Shown here in pieces: positions 22,948 through 30,039 of a DNA stretch of 30,039 nucleotides. Below the pieces are notes generated by a model. That model did not search any database and was not told where the DNA came from. It saw nothing but the letters and a program-made list of their open reading frames with translations. The DNA lies in contig CAYTTS010000007.1 in the NCBI GenBank assembly GCA_964440875.1, positions 1 through 30,039 on the forward strand. Direction: 5' to 3'. The DNA is from JAAZDN01 sp964440875 (lineage in GTDB: Bacteria; Bacillota_I; Bacilli_A; Erysipelotrichales; Erysipelotrichaceae). Each line of letters opens with the position of its first letter. Position 1 is the stretch's first letter. The position numbers and the translations under genes were made by a program.

Positions 22948-25309
22948 TTTTTCTCTTCCTCCAGAAACTACTATTTAAATTTTTCAATCCTCTAAAGAAA
23001 TGACCACCTAACATTTCCATAAGAGCATCAGTCATTGCCATATCTAATAATCCATTAGACATTCTAGCTAAACCTCTAAACGGTAAATTTTGAGCAAAAA
23101 TAACATTATTTGCGGCAATTGGCTTACCAAAATATAATAATGATTTATGTAAGCTATCAATAATCCAGTTAATAAACTTACCAAATAAAGAATGATATCT
23201 CGTCTCTAATATTATTGAGTTATAATCTAAAGCTTTCGATTTATCATACTTATCATTACTAATCTTATACCCTAAATAATCTTCAAAATCAGACTTACTT
23301 ATATTTTTTAAGTTACTACTTAAGTAAGCATTTGGAATTTCTTCATTATACGTACTACCTAGCAGATTGATTTTTTCACTTAACTTTAAATCACGGGAGT
23401 TAAATCCAACACTTAATTTATAGTCTCCTGCTTCCACTAACCAATCATCAGCTTTAATATCAAAGTGTTTGTAAGTATGATCATAAAGATCTATCTTAAT
23501 AGTTTTACTCTCATTTGCTTCTAAAAAGACTTTTTCAAAACCAACTAACTTCTGCTTTTCACGTAGTATAGTACTATCTTCTTTAGATGCATATATTTGT
23601 ATTACTGTCTTTCCACTAATATCTGATTCATTACTAAGATTTACTTCAACTTGATAATCAGAAAGTATTTTAAACTCATTAATCTTGAAATCACTATATG
23701 ATAGACCATAACCAAATGGATATAGGACATCTTGATTTAAGTAATCATATTGTTTATAACCAATAAAGATACTTTCACGATGCTCACTATTAACTTCTTG
23801 ACCTGGATAGTAAGAACTAGATACGACATCCGAGTATTTCAGTGGATAAGTCTCAGCTAATCTTCCTGAGGGATTATACTCACCAAATAATACTTGACGC
23901 ATTGCTTCACCACTTGCCTGACCACCAAGATAACCATGAATTATTCCATCTACTTTATCATGGAATGGCATTTCAAATGGAGCACCACCAGAAAGTAAAA
24001 CTATTATTGGCTTTTCTAAGTCAAGTAATCTTTCAACTAAATCATATTGAATTTGGCTTAATCGCATATCACTTCTATCAACTACTTCAGCTTCTCGTGA
24101 CTCATCTAATCCTAAACTAAGTACAATTACATCCTTACTTCTAGCAACTTTAACTGCCTCAGCCTCAAGTCTATTACGACGTTTACCAAAACGATGATAT
24201 CCTTTGGCAAATGAATAATCATAACCATCTAAAACATCTAATAATGAAGTAATTTTATACGGGTTAATAAGTGATGATCCAGCACCTTGATATCTAGGGT
24301 TTTCAGCAAAGTCACCAATTAAGGCAAATGATGTATTTTTCGCTAATGGTAGAATATTATCTTTATTCTTTAATAAGACAATTGATTCCTTTGCACTTTC
24401 AATAGCTTTATCATCAAAGACTTTTTTATCATAAATATTATGCTTTGGTTTCTTAACATCATCAATAAACTTTAGTAAACTCAAGACATTTTCATCTAAA
24501 ACTGACTCAGCTAAGTCATCTGATTTAACTGCATTAACAATATCTTCATCAGTCATACCATTAGTTGATGGCATCTCTAATTGGTTATAAACCTTTAAGG
24601 CTTCTACCCTATCATTGTTTCCTCCCCAGTCAGTTACAACTAAACCGTCAAAATTCCACTTATCTCTTAAAACATCTTTAAGTAAATAAGGATGTTCATT
24701 AGCAAAGATCCCATTAACACGGTTGTATGAAGTCATTAAAGACTTAGCTTTTCCTTCTTTGATACTTAGTCTAAATGCTTCTAAGTATGTTTCATTTAAA
24801 GCTCTTATATCCACTATCTCATCCACAGACATTCTAATATGCTCTTGCGAGTTTACCGCAAAGTGTTTCACACATGCACTAATACCAACATCTTGAATAC
24901 CAGTAATCATACTGCTTGCTAAAGCTCCAGTTAAATATGGGTCTTCAGAAAAGTATTCAAAGTTTCTACCACATAAGGGATTTCTTTTGATGTTAATACC
25001 AGGTCCTAGTAAAACTGAAACATCATGATGAGCTGCTTCTTCACCTAAGAGCTTTCCAACTTCAAATAGTAATTCTTTATCCCAACTATTTGCTAAAGTG
25101 GCAGCTGGTGGATAGCAAGTTGCTTCAAGACTCTTATTTAGTCCTAAGTGATCCGCTTTACCACCTTGTTTTCTCACTCCATGAGGACCATCCGTTAACA
25201 TGATGCTATCAATACCTAATTCTTCAATACTAACAGTGTTCCAGAAGTTCTCACCTGACATTAGTGATGCTTTTTGTTCTAACGTCATTTTTTTCAATAA
25301 TTTTTCCAC
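22928..25309 (-). CDS. Family 3 glycoside hydrolase (beta-glucosidase-like), canonical order
   Basis: 793 residues, no signal peptide, so probably cytoplasmic. Order is the usual one: TIM barrel (1-300) with LTDGPHGVR, RNFEYFSEDPYLTG, CVKHFAVNSQE and nucleophile Asp227 in LVVTDWGG; alpha/beta-sandwich (about 305-520; GSSLINPYKI, LSGGAPFEMPF); fibronectin-III-like domain (about 540-640). A C-terminal extension of about 130 residues (ending LPFRGLARMSNGLLDMAM...NEKRRD) has no role I can state. It hydrolyses beta-linked sugars or oligosaccharides; taken with the outer permuted partner it could act on imported products. It is the first gene of the operon, next to an AraC-type regulator and with a cre-like site in its promoter. 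Confidence 0.93.
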   Translation of the reverse strand: MEKLLKKMTLEQKASLMSGENFWNTVSIEELGIDSIMLTDGPHGVRKQGGKADHLGLNKSLEATCYPPAATLANSWDKELLFEVGKLLGEEAAHHDVSVLLGPGINIKRNPLCGRNFEYFSEDPYLTGALASSMITGIQDVGISACVKHFAVNSQEHIRMSVDEIVDIRALNETYLEAFRLSIKEGKAKSLMTSYNRVNGIFANEHPYLLKDVLRDKWNFDGLVVTDWGGNNDRVEALKVYNQLEMPSTNGMTDEDIVNAVKSDDLAESVLDENVLSLLKFIDDVKKPKHNIYDKKVFDDKAIESAKESIVLLKNKDNILPLAKNTSFALIGDFAENPRYQGAGSSLINPYKITSLLDVLDGYDYSFAKGYHRFGKRRNRLEAEAVKVARSKDVIVLSLGLDESREAEVVDRSDMRLSQIQYDLVERLLDLEKPIIVLLSGGAPFEMPFHDKVDGIIHGYLGGQASGEAMRQVLFGEYNPSGRLAETYPLKYSDVVSSSYYPGQEVNSEHRESIFIGYKQYDYLNQDVLYPFGYGLSYSDFKINEFKILSDYQVEVNLSNESDISGKTVIQIYASKEDSTILREKQKLVGFEKVFLEANESKTIKIDLYDHTYKHFDIKADDWLVEAGDYKLSVGFNSRDLKLSEKINLLGSTYNEEIPNAYLSSNLKNISKSDFEDYLGYKISNDKYDKSKALDYNSIILETRYHSLFGKFINWIIDSLHKSLLYFGKPIAANNVIFAQNLPFRGLARMSNGLLDMAMTDALMEMLGGHFFRGLKNLNSSFWRKRKNEKRRD

Positions 25310-25330
25310 ATTACACCTCTAATCATATTT

Positions 25331-25353
25331 AGTATAAGACAAACCGCTTACAT
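25331..25353 (-). promoter_or_regulatory. Putative GH3-operon promoter with cre-like site
   Basis: On the minus strand a cre-like ATGTAAGCGGTTTGTC (25353-25338) lies directly upstream of a -10-like TATACT (25336-25331). It fits about 13 of 16 positions of the CcpA consensus WTGNAARCGNWWNCAW, but the last three do not match. No convincing -35. Confidence 0.45.
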
Positions 25354-25376
25354 TAACACCAACCATTTCCGACATA

Positions 25377-25398
25377 ATAAAAAGAAGCCTAAGCTTCT
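25377..25398 (-). terminator. Terminator of the AraC-type regulator gene
   Basis: AGAAGC-TTAG-GCTTCT on the minus strand followed by TTTTATT; it contains the TAG stop in its loop and separates this gene from the GH3 operon. Confidence 0.75.
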
Positions 25399-26384
25399 CG
25401 GTATTCATTTGGTGATAGATGGACAAGTTCTTTAAATACTTTATAAAAATGGGTTTCATTTTTATAGCCTACTAACTTCATAATTTCATTAATAGATAAA
25501 TCTCTATTTAAAAGTAGTTCTTTAGCCTTCTCTATTTTCACTCTCTGTGTATATTTCACAAAACTTAAACCACTCTCACTCTTAATAATACGGCTAATAT
25601 GATCTTTAGAAAAGTTAAAATAAAATTCTAAATCATCTAAACTAACACTTTGATAATTACGTTTAATAAAAAGACTTATCTCATCATATAACATTGTATT
25701 TCTACTCGTCTCAGTATCAATAATTAAATTATAATCCAGACTATACATTTTATCTAATAACTTTTCTAAAAACTTATCCACATTACTAGACTTAATGTTT
25801 CTAAGTAAGTCTTCGATATAAGTCTCTAATGCTTTCACATTTCTTAAGTAAATATACTCACTTGTCTGACCACTACTGAATGCCGCATTAATAAGTTCAT
25901 AATTATCTTTATTTGCTAAGTCACTTAATATTTCTTCGTTAATACCAATAATATACAATTCTAAATCATCTGTCGGCATTATATCACTATGATAAGTTTC
26001 AGGATTAATCATGCAAATATCACCTTCATTTAAAGTGATATAATCACGATTTAACTTAAGAGTAAACTTTCCTTTTTTAACATAATGAAGTTCTATATGT
26101 TTATTACGATGATATGGCGCATTTAAGTAATCATCATTTGAAAAAGATTGATTAAAACCAAAGTGATTCCATGACATTGACTTAAAACTTACATCGGTTG
26201 GTATTACAAAAGATTCATCAATTAATTGTGTATACTTTGTCTCAGATGTAAACTTAGCCTTATCATTAGTCCACTTAGTAATGAATAAGGGATCATCCAC
26301 TTTTAAAATACCGCTCGTAATAAAATTTAAATTACTTGTCTTTAGCCACTTTAACAATGTATTTTTATCAAAAAGAATACTCAT
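25389..26384 (-). CDS. AraC-family transcriptional regulator
   Basis: 331 residues. An N-terminal region (1-90) precedes a cupin-type sensor (about 95-190; HIELHYVKKGKFTLKLNRDYITLNEGDICMINP is its core), and the last 100 residues are the two-helix-turn-helix AraC DNA-binding domain (SLDDLEFYFNFSKDHISRIIK, then SINEIMKLVGYKNETHFYKVFKELVHLSPNEYRE). Such regulators respond to sugars and switch on neighbouring carbohydrate genes. It starts 8 nt after the HAD gene whose TGA overlaps its GAGGTG site, so both form one operon, and it lies just upstream of the GH3 pair on the same strand. Control of the GH3 genes is an inference. Confidence 0.93.
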   Translation of the reverse strand: MSILFDKNTLLKWLKTSNLNFITSGILKVDDPLFITKWTNDKAKFTSETKYTQLIDESFVIPTDVSFKSMSWNHFGFNQSFSNDDYLNAPYHRNKHIELHYVKKGKFTLKLNRDYITLNEGDICMINPETYHSDIMPTDDLELYIIGINEEILSDLANKDNYELINAAFSSGQTSEYIYLRNVKALETYIEDLLRNIKSSNVDKFLEKLLDKMYSLDYNLIIDTETSRNTMLYDEISLFIKRNYQSVSLDDLEFYFNFSKDHISRIIKSESGLSFVKYTQRVKIEKAKELLLNRDLSINEIMKLVGYKNETHFYKVFKELVHLSPNEYREA

Positions 26385-26392
26385 TTTTCACC

Positions 26393-27040
26393 TCAAGTTA
26401 ATAAATCTTTTAACTCCTCTACACTATCAACAGTATACTTAGCACCACTAGACTTTAATACTTCTTTACTGCGATATCCCCAAGTGACACCAATACTGTC
26501 AATCTCAGCATTAACTGCTGTTTGCATATCATGATCAGTATCACCAATATATACAACTTCACTTTTAGCTAATTTCATACAATCTATAATCTCATTTGCA
26601 CTGTATGGATCTGGCTTCTTATTGATATTTTCTCTATCTCCTAAGATTAAGATAAATGGAATATCTTTAAATAATGTATTTACGATATCCTTTGTAAACT
26701 CATCCTTCTTATTTGAGTTAACACCAATTAAAATATTCTTATTCACTAGCTCATTAAGTAAGTCAAGCATTCCATCATATGGTTTTGTATCAATTAAATA
26801 ATTACTAGCATAATCTTTTAATAATCCTGCGTATACTTTATCAACGACTTCTTTACTCTCTTTGTTATCTAGTGAGTCAATTGTTAATTGATATAATCCT
26901 TGACCAATATTATTTGTATAATCTTCTAAACTTTTTTCTTTAAAACCATTTTGTTTAAGAACTCTATTTAAACTATTTTTGATATCTTCGATTGAATTAA
27001 CTAGGGTTCCATCTAAATCAAATATTACTCCTTTATACAT
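26393..27040 (-). CDS. HAD-family hydrolase, phosphoglycolate phosphatase / beta-phosphoglucomutase-like
   Basis: 215 residues. HAD motif I FDLDGTLVNS (Asp9, Asp11 region), motif II VNSNKK, motif III Lys in NKKPDPYSA, motif IV YIGDTDHDM. A helical cap lies between motifs I and II, as in the Gph/PgmB/YcjU subfamily. Substrates are small phosphates such as phosphoglycolate or sugar phosphates; the exact one cannot be told. It ends in TGA, evidence for the standard genetic code. The next gene (AraC type) begins 8 nt later. Since it leads a carbohydrate regulator, sugar-phosphate removal is plausible. Confidence 0.9.
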   Translation of the reverse strand: MYKGVIFDLDGTLVNSIEDIKNSLNRVLKQNGFKEKSLEDYTNNIGQGLYQLTIDSLDNKESKEVVDKVYAGLLKDYASNYLIDTKPYDGMLDLLNELVNKNILIGVNSNKKDEFTKDIVNTLFKDIPFILILGDRENINKKPDPYSANEIIDCMKLAKSEVVYIGDTDHDMQTAVNAEIDSIGVTWGYRSKEVLKSSGAKYTVDSVEELKDLLT

Positions 27041-27080
27041 AATCTACCTCCACTGATATTATTATATCATTTAAATAAAA

Positions 27081-27100
27081 AAGCCAACTTTTAAGTTGGC
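27081..27100 (-). terminator. copA-copZ terminator
   Basis: GCCAACTT-(2 nt)-AAGTTGGC (27083-27100), with T6 on the minus strand, just past the copZ stop. Confidence 0.88.
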
Positions 27101-27107
27101 CTTACTA

Positions 27108-27308
27108 CTATTGTATTTCGTCTACTGTATATCCTGCGTCAGCAACAGCCTTAACTAAGACATCATCACTTAAGTCTGTCTTAACAGTTACTGTTTTATT
27201 TGCTAGATCAAAGCTTGTGCTCGTATTTTCTAATGCATTTAAAGCTTTATCAATCTTAGCTTCGCAATGTCCACAATTCATATTTCCAATTTTTAATACT
27301 TTTTCCAT
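27108..27308 (-). CDS. copZ: Copper chaperone (heavy-metal-associated domain)
   Basis: 66 residues, one HMA domain. The Cu(I) motif is MNCGHC (Cys12 and Cys15), followed by the usual alpha-beta pattern and ending AGYTVDEIQ. It carries Cu(I) in the cytoplasm and delivers it to CopA and CsoR. The start is 6 nt past the copA stop, so both are in one transcript. The motif MxCxxC with a His between is common for CopZ. Confidence 0.95.
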   Translation of the reverse strand: MEKVLKIGNMNCGHCEAKIDKALNALENTSTSFDLANKTVTVKTDLSDDVLVKAVADAGYTVDEIQ

Positions 27309-27314
27309 ATTATC

Positions 27315-29573
27315 CTACTTTCTATACATAAGTCTTAATCTTAATGCATTCAAGACTACTGTAATTGAGCTTAAGCTCATGGCAGCTGCCGCAAATGATG
27401 GACTTAACATTAACCCAAGTCCCGCAAATACTCCCGCTGCTAATGGTATACCTAAAGTGTTATAGAAGAATGCCCAGAATAGATTTTGCTTAATGTTTTT
27501 AATCGTATCCTTACTTACTTTTATCGCACTTACAACATCACTTAAGCGATTATTCATTAATACTGTATCAGCTGATTCAATAGCCACATCACTACCTGCA
27601 CCAATCGCAATTCCAACATCGGCACGAACTAGAGCGATTGAATCATTAATACCATCTCCAACCATAGCAACAATCTTACCTTGATCTTGATATTTTTGAA
27701 TAACTGCTTCTTTCTCATCTGGCATAACTTCTGCAACTACTTCAGAAATATTTACCGATTTCTTAATAGCTTCCGCAGTAATAACATTATCACCAGTTAA
27801 CATAACAACATTTAAACCTAAAGATTGCATTTGCATAATAGCTTCTTTACTATCTTCTTTAATTGTATCAGCTAAAGTTAAGATTGACATAACTTCTTTC
27901 TCATTTGCTAGATAAATTGGTGTTTTACCCTCTCTAGCAAAATCATCAGCAATAGAGACGATTTCACTAAACTCAATATTATTAGCATCTAATAAGCGCT
28001 TATTACCAATATAGTATACTTCATTATTAACAAAACCTTTAATACCTTGACCAACTATAGCTTCAAAACTATCAACATTAATTAGATTTACATTATTAGC
28101 TTCACCATAGGCAACAATTGCTTCACCAAGTGGATGCTCAGATACTTTTTCAAGTGAGACAAATAACTCTAATACATCTTTTTCACTGTGATTATTGAAA
28201 GTAACAATATCAATAACATCTAAACTACCTTCTGTAATTGTCCCTGTTTTATCTAATATTACTGTATCTACTTTATGTAAAATTTCTAATGCTTCAGCTG
28301 ATTTAAATAAGATACCATGTTCAGCACCAATACCTGTACCAACCATAATTGCAACTGGTGTTGCAAGACCAAGTGCACATGGACAAGATATTACAAGAAC
28401 CGCAATAGCTGGCGCAAGTGAAGCACTAAAGTCTTTAGTAATGATAAACCAAACAATAAATGTCAGTATTGAAATACCAATAACTACAGGTACAAAGATA
28501 CCACTAATCTGATCCGCTAATTTTGCAATTGGCGCTTTAGTTGTATTAGCATTTTCAACTAATTCAATAATCTTAGCTAATGTTGTATCTTCACCAACAT
28601 TACTTACCTCTATCTTAACAAAACCTGTAGAGTTAATAGTTGCACCAACAACTTTACTTCCAATAGATTTTTCAATAGGTAAACTTTCACCCGTTAATGC
28701 ACTCTCATCAATAAATGTTGACCCTTCAATTACAATACCATCAACTGGAACAACAAATCCCGGTTTAACAAGAACGATATCCCCAACAAGAACATCTTCA
28801 ATTAATACTTCAGTCTCTACATTGTCCTTAAGAACAATAGCTGTTTTGGGACTTAAGTCAACTAATTTTTGAATAGCATCAGATGTTTTACCTTTTGCTT
28901 TTACTTCTAAATATTTACCTAGAGTAATTAATCCTAAAATTGTACCTGCTGATTCAATATATAAGTCCATTGAATATTTATGTACTAAAACCATATCTTG
29001 TATCGCTAATCCATGACCAATTTGATAGATAGCAAATACACCATATAAAACTGCAGCAGCTGATCCCATCGCAATTAATGAATCCATATTTGGTTTTCTC
29101 TTAATTAATGCTTTAAATCCAATCTCAAAATATTTTCTATTAACATACATTATTGGCAAGACTAATAAGAATTGCGTAAATGCCATCGTTAAAGCATTTT
29201 CAACTCCCATTAAGAAACTTGGCATTGGCAGATTAATCATTTCCCCCATCGCAACATACATTAAAATTATCATAAAGAATAAAGAAACCTGTAGTCTAAA
29301 CTTCATTTCTTTAATTTCTTTTTCAATGACGTTTTCACCCTGCTCCTTACTATTCTCATTCCCTTTAACACTAGCAGCATATCCTGCATCATTAACAGTA
29401 TTAGCTATATCATTAGCTTTTACTTTACTTTCATCAAATTCAACAATCATACTATTAGTAAGAAGACTGACAGCTACTTTGTCCACACCTTCTATTTTTT
29501 TAACACTATTTTCAACAGAAGCCACACAAGATGAACATGTCATTCCTGTTACTTCATATACTACTTTTTCCAT
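27315..29573 (-). CDS. copA: Cu(I)-exporting P1B-1 ATPase
   Basis: 752 residues. One N-terminal HMA domain with GMTCSSC (Cys13, Cys16), eight membrane spans, TGES (294-297), the CPC motif in ISCPCALGLATP (397-399), phosphorylated Asp441 in LDKTGTITEG, LTGDN and GDGINDS. The P1B-1 markers YN (FFYNTLG) and MSLSS near the end fix the substrate as Cu+ (or Ag+). It exports copper across the cytoplasmic membrane. It is followed by copZ and transcribed away from csoR. Its promoter and the facing csoR promoter share one operator. Confidence 0.96.
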   Translation of the reverse strand: MEKVVYEVTGMTCSSCVASVENSVKKIEGVDKVAVSLLTNSMIVEFDESKVKANDIANTVNDAGYAASVKGNENSKEQGENVIEKEIKEMKFRLQVSLFFMIILMYVAMGEMINLPMPSFLMGVENALTMAFTQFLLVLPIMYVNRKYFEIGFKALIKRKPNMDSLIAMGSAAAVLYGVFAIYQIGHGLAIQDMVLVHKYSMDLYIESAGTILGLITLGKYLEVKAKGKTSDAIQKLVDLSPKTAIVLKDNVETEVLIEDVLVGDIVLVKPGFVVPVDGIVIEGSTFIDESALTGESLPIEKSIGSKVVGATINSTGFVKIEVSNVGEDTTLAKIIELVENANTTKAPIAKLADQISGIFVPVVIGISILTFIVWFIITKDFSASLAPAIAVLVISCPCALGLATPVAIMVGTGIGAEHGILFKSAEALEILHKVDTVILDKTGTITEGSLDVIDIVTFNNHSEKDVLELFVSLEKVSEHPLGEAIVAYGEANNVNLINVDSFEAIVGQGIKGFVNNEVYYIGNKRLLDANNIEFSEIVSIADDFAREGKTPIYLANEKEVMSILTLADTIKEDSKEAIMQMQSLGLNVVMLTGDNVITAEAIKKSVNISEVVAEVMPDEKEAVIQKYQDQGKIVAMVGDGINDSIALVRADVGIAIGAGSDVAIESADTVLMNNRLSDVVSAIKVSKDTIKNIKQNLFWAFFYNTLGIPLAAGVFAGLGLMLSPSFAAAAMSLSSITVVLNALRLRLMYRK

Positions 29574-29591
29574 TGTAAATACTCCTTCCGC

Positions 29592-29619
29592 TTTACATAT
29601 TATATATACATGTTATAAT
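29592..29619 (+). promoter_or_regulatory. csoR promoter (+ strand)
   Basis: TTTACA (29592-29597), 16 nt, TGT-TATAAT (29614-29619), an extended -10. Transcription would start around 29626, at the edge of the operator. Confidence 0.7.
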
Positions 29620-29627
29620 ATATCCAT

Positions 29628-29645
29628 ACCCCCACTGGAGGGGGT
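29628..29645. promoter_or_regulatory. CsoR-type operator
   Basis: ACCCCC-ACTGGA-GGGGGT inverted repeat (6-bp arms, 6-nt centre). The C-tract/G-tract form is that of CsoR sites. It lies between the copA and csoR promoters. Confidence 0.82.
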
Positions 29646-29654
29646 GACATATCT

Positions 29655-29682
29655 AGTATAACACAGATATGAACTATGTCAA
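29655..29682 (-). promoter_or_regulatory. copA-copZ promoter (- strand)
   Basis: Minus strand TTGACA (29682-29677), 16 nt, TATACT (29660-29655) with TGT just upstream. Transcription would start near 29648 and run leftward across the operator. Confidence 0.75.
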
Positions 29683-29706
29683 TAAGATAAATTTTGGAGG
29701 TATAAA

Positions 29707-29967
29707 ATGAAACATAAAGAAAAAACAGAGAAACTATTAAATCAAGCCCAAGGACAACTTAACGCTGTCATGACAATGATGGAGAATGATCGCTACTGTA
29801 TTGATGTCTCACATCAAATACTGGCAACCATCGCTCAACTTAAAAAAGCTAACGAAGAATTAATGCGTGAACATATGAAAAACTGCGTTACTGATGCTTT
29901 TAAAGAAGGCAGCGGCGATGAGAAGATTGAGGAAGTACTAAAAATAATGACTAAATTAATAGACTAA
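29707..29967 (+). CDS. csoR: Copper-sensing repressor CsoR
   Basis: 86 residues, DUF156/CsoR fold. The Cu(I) ligands are complete: Cys in NDRYCIDV, His 25 residues later and Cys 29 residues later in REHMKNCV. It represses copper genes and lets go of DNA on binding Cu(I). Divergent from copA-copZ with a CsoR-type operator between. GGAGG precedes the ATG by 8 nt. Compared with the CstR-like paralogue at 10948, which has none of the last two ligands, the two proteins clearly sense different things. Confidence 0.95.
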   Translation: MKHKEKTEKLLNQAQGQLNAVMTMMENDRYCIDVSHQILATIAQLKKANEELMREHMKNCVTDAFKEGSGDEKIEEVLKIMTKLID

Positions 29968-29991
29968 AAAAGCATCTTACGATGCTTTTTT
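29966..29991. terminator. csoR terminator
   Basis: AAAAAAGCATC (29966-29976), loop TTAC, GATGCTTTTTT (29981-29991). It overlaps the stop codon and can act in both directions. Confidence 0.9.
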
Positions 29992-29995
29992 AATA

Positions 29996-30039
29996 TTATG
30001 ATGTTATTGATGCTCTAATCAATACACAATCTAAGATTT
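29996..30039 (-). CDS. Possible C-terminal end of a gene entering from the right
   Basis: On the minus strand 14 codons stay open to the window edge and end in TAA (reads ILDCVLIRASITS). It ends just beside the bidirectional terminator, where a converging gene would be expected. Too short to support on its own. Confidence 0.2.
   Translation of the reverse strand, partial: ILDCVLIRASITS

Noticed and set aside
26393..26395. TGA as tryptophan (mycoplasma code)
   Set aside because: TGA here ends a complete HAD protein and overlaps the next ribosome binding site. All tryptophans at conserved positions use TGG.
1..30039. CRISPR arrays, insertion sequences, phage or plasmid modules, tRNA and rRNA genes
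   Set aside because: None seen: no regularly spaced repeats, no transposase or integrase motifs, no tRNA-like folds besides the tmRNA ends.

Overview
The window is very AT-rich, gene-dense chromosomal DNA from a low-GC Gram-positive-type bacterium (Bacillota or the Mycoplasmatota relatives that keep the standard code). TGA is a stop here: the phosphatase gene at 26393-27040 ends in ACT-TGA fused to the next ribosome binding site, so this is not a code-4 mycoplasma. Strong AGGAGG-type ribosome binding sites, consensus sigma-A-like promoters, an M-box, CsoR-family regulators and a Firmicute-like ssrA all fit. I cannot name the genus. A 100-N gap and exact k-mer-like duplicated flanks show that this is a draft assembly.

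Layout. 1-2622 (+): end of exodeoxyribonuclease III, then pepT and a flavodiiron protein joined by a TAATG overlap. 2671-4769 (-): one large cell-surface protein gene with eight 27-residue BspA-type repeats and InlB-B-like repeats, broken by two short sequence-repeat frameshifts and the assembly gap. 4941-5299 (+): tmRNA. 5465-8201 (-): a coiled-coil protein built from three 47-residue repeats, a DUF4303-like protein and a membrane-anchored C39-like cysteine peptidase. 8377-8970 (+): a uracil-DNA-glycosylase-superfamily protein.

8980-11202 (+) is a persulfide/sulfide operon: a promoter with a CsoR/CstR-type palindrome between -35 and -10, a one-domain rhodanese, a CoA-disulfide reductase-rhodanese fusion, and a CstR-like repressor lacking the usual second cysteine. 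11231-14139 (-): a P1B-4 metal-efflux ATPase with repeated GGCTAA half-sites upstream of its promoter, then a DsrE-like/thiol peroxidase operon. 14261-16064 (+): a Cof-type HAD phosphatase and a membrane acyltransferase. 16078-19092 (+): a consensus promoter, an M-box Mg2+ riboswitch with terminator, and mgtA. 19163-20262: a divergent lipoprotein and membrane protein pair.

20284-27040 (-): two family-3 glycoside hydrolases, one canonical and apparently cytoplasmic, one domain-permuted and membrane-anchored, overlapping by 20 nt, next to an AraC-type regulator and a phosphoglycolate-phosphatase-like HAD gene. A cre-like site overlaps the hydrolase promoter. 27108-29967: copper homeostasis, with copA-copZ (-) and csoR (+) driven by two promoters that face each other across one CsoR-like operator.

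The themes are metal homeostasis (three P-type ATPases for P1B-4 metal, Mg2+ and Cu+), thiol/persulfide and oxygen defence, cell-surface proteins, and beta-glycoside use. I saw no insertion sequence, phage module, CRISPR array, rRNA or tRNA. The most unusual points are the doubly out-of-phase surface-protein gene, the single-cysteine CstR-like regulator, the face-to-face copper promoters and the three-repeat coiled-coil protein.
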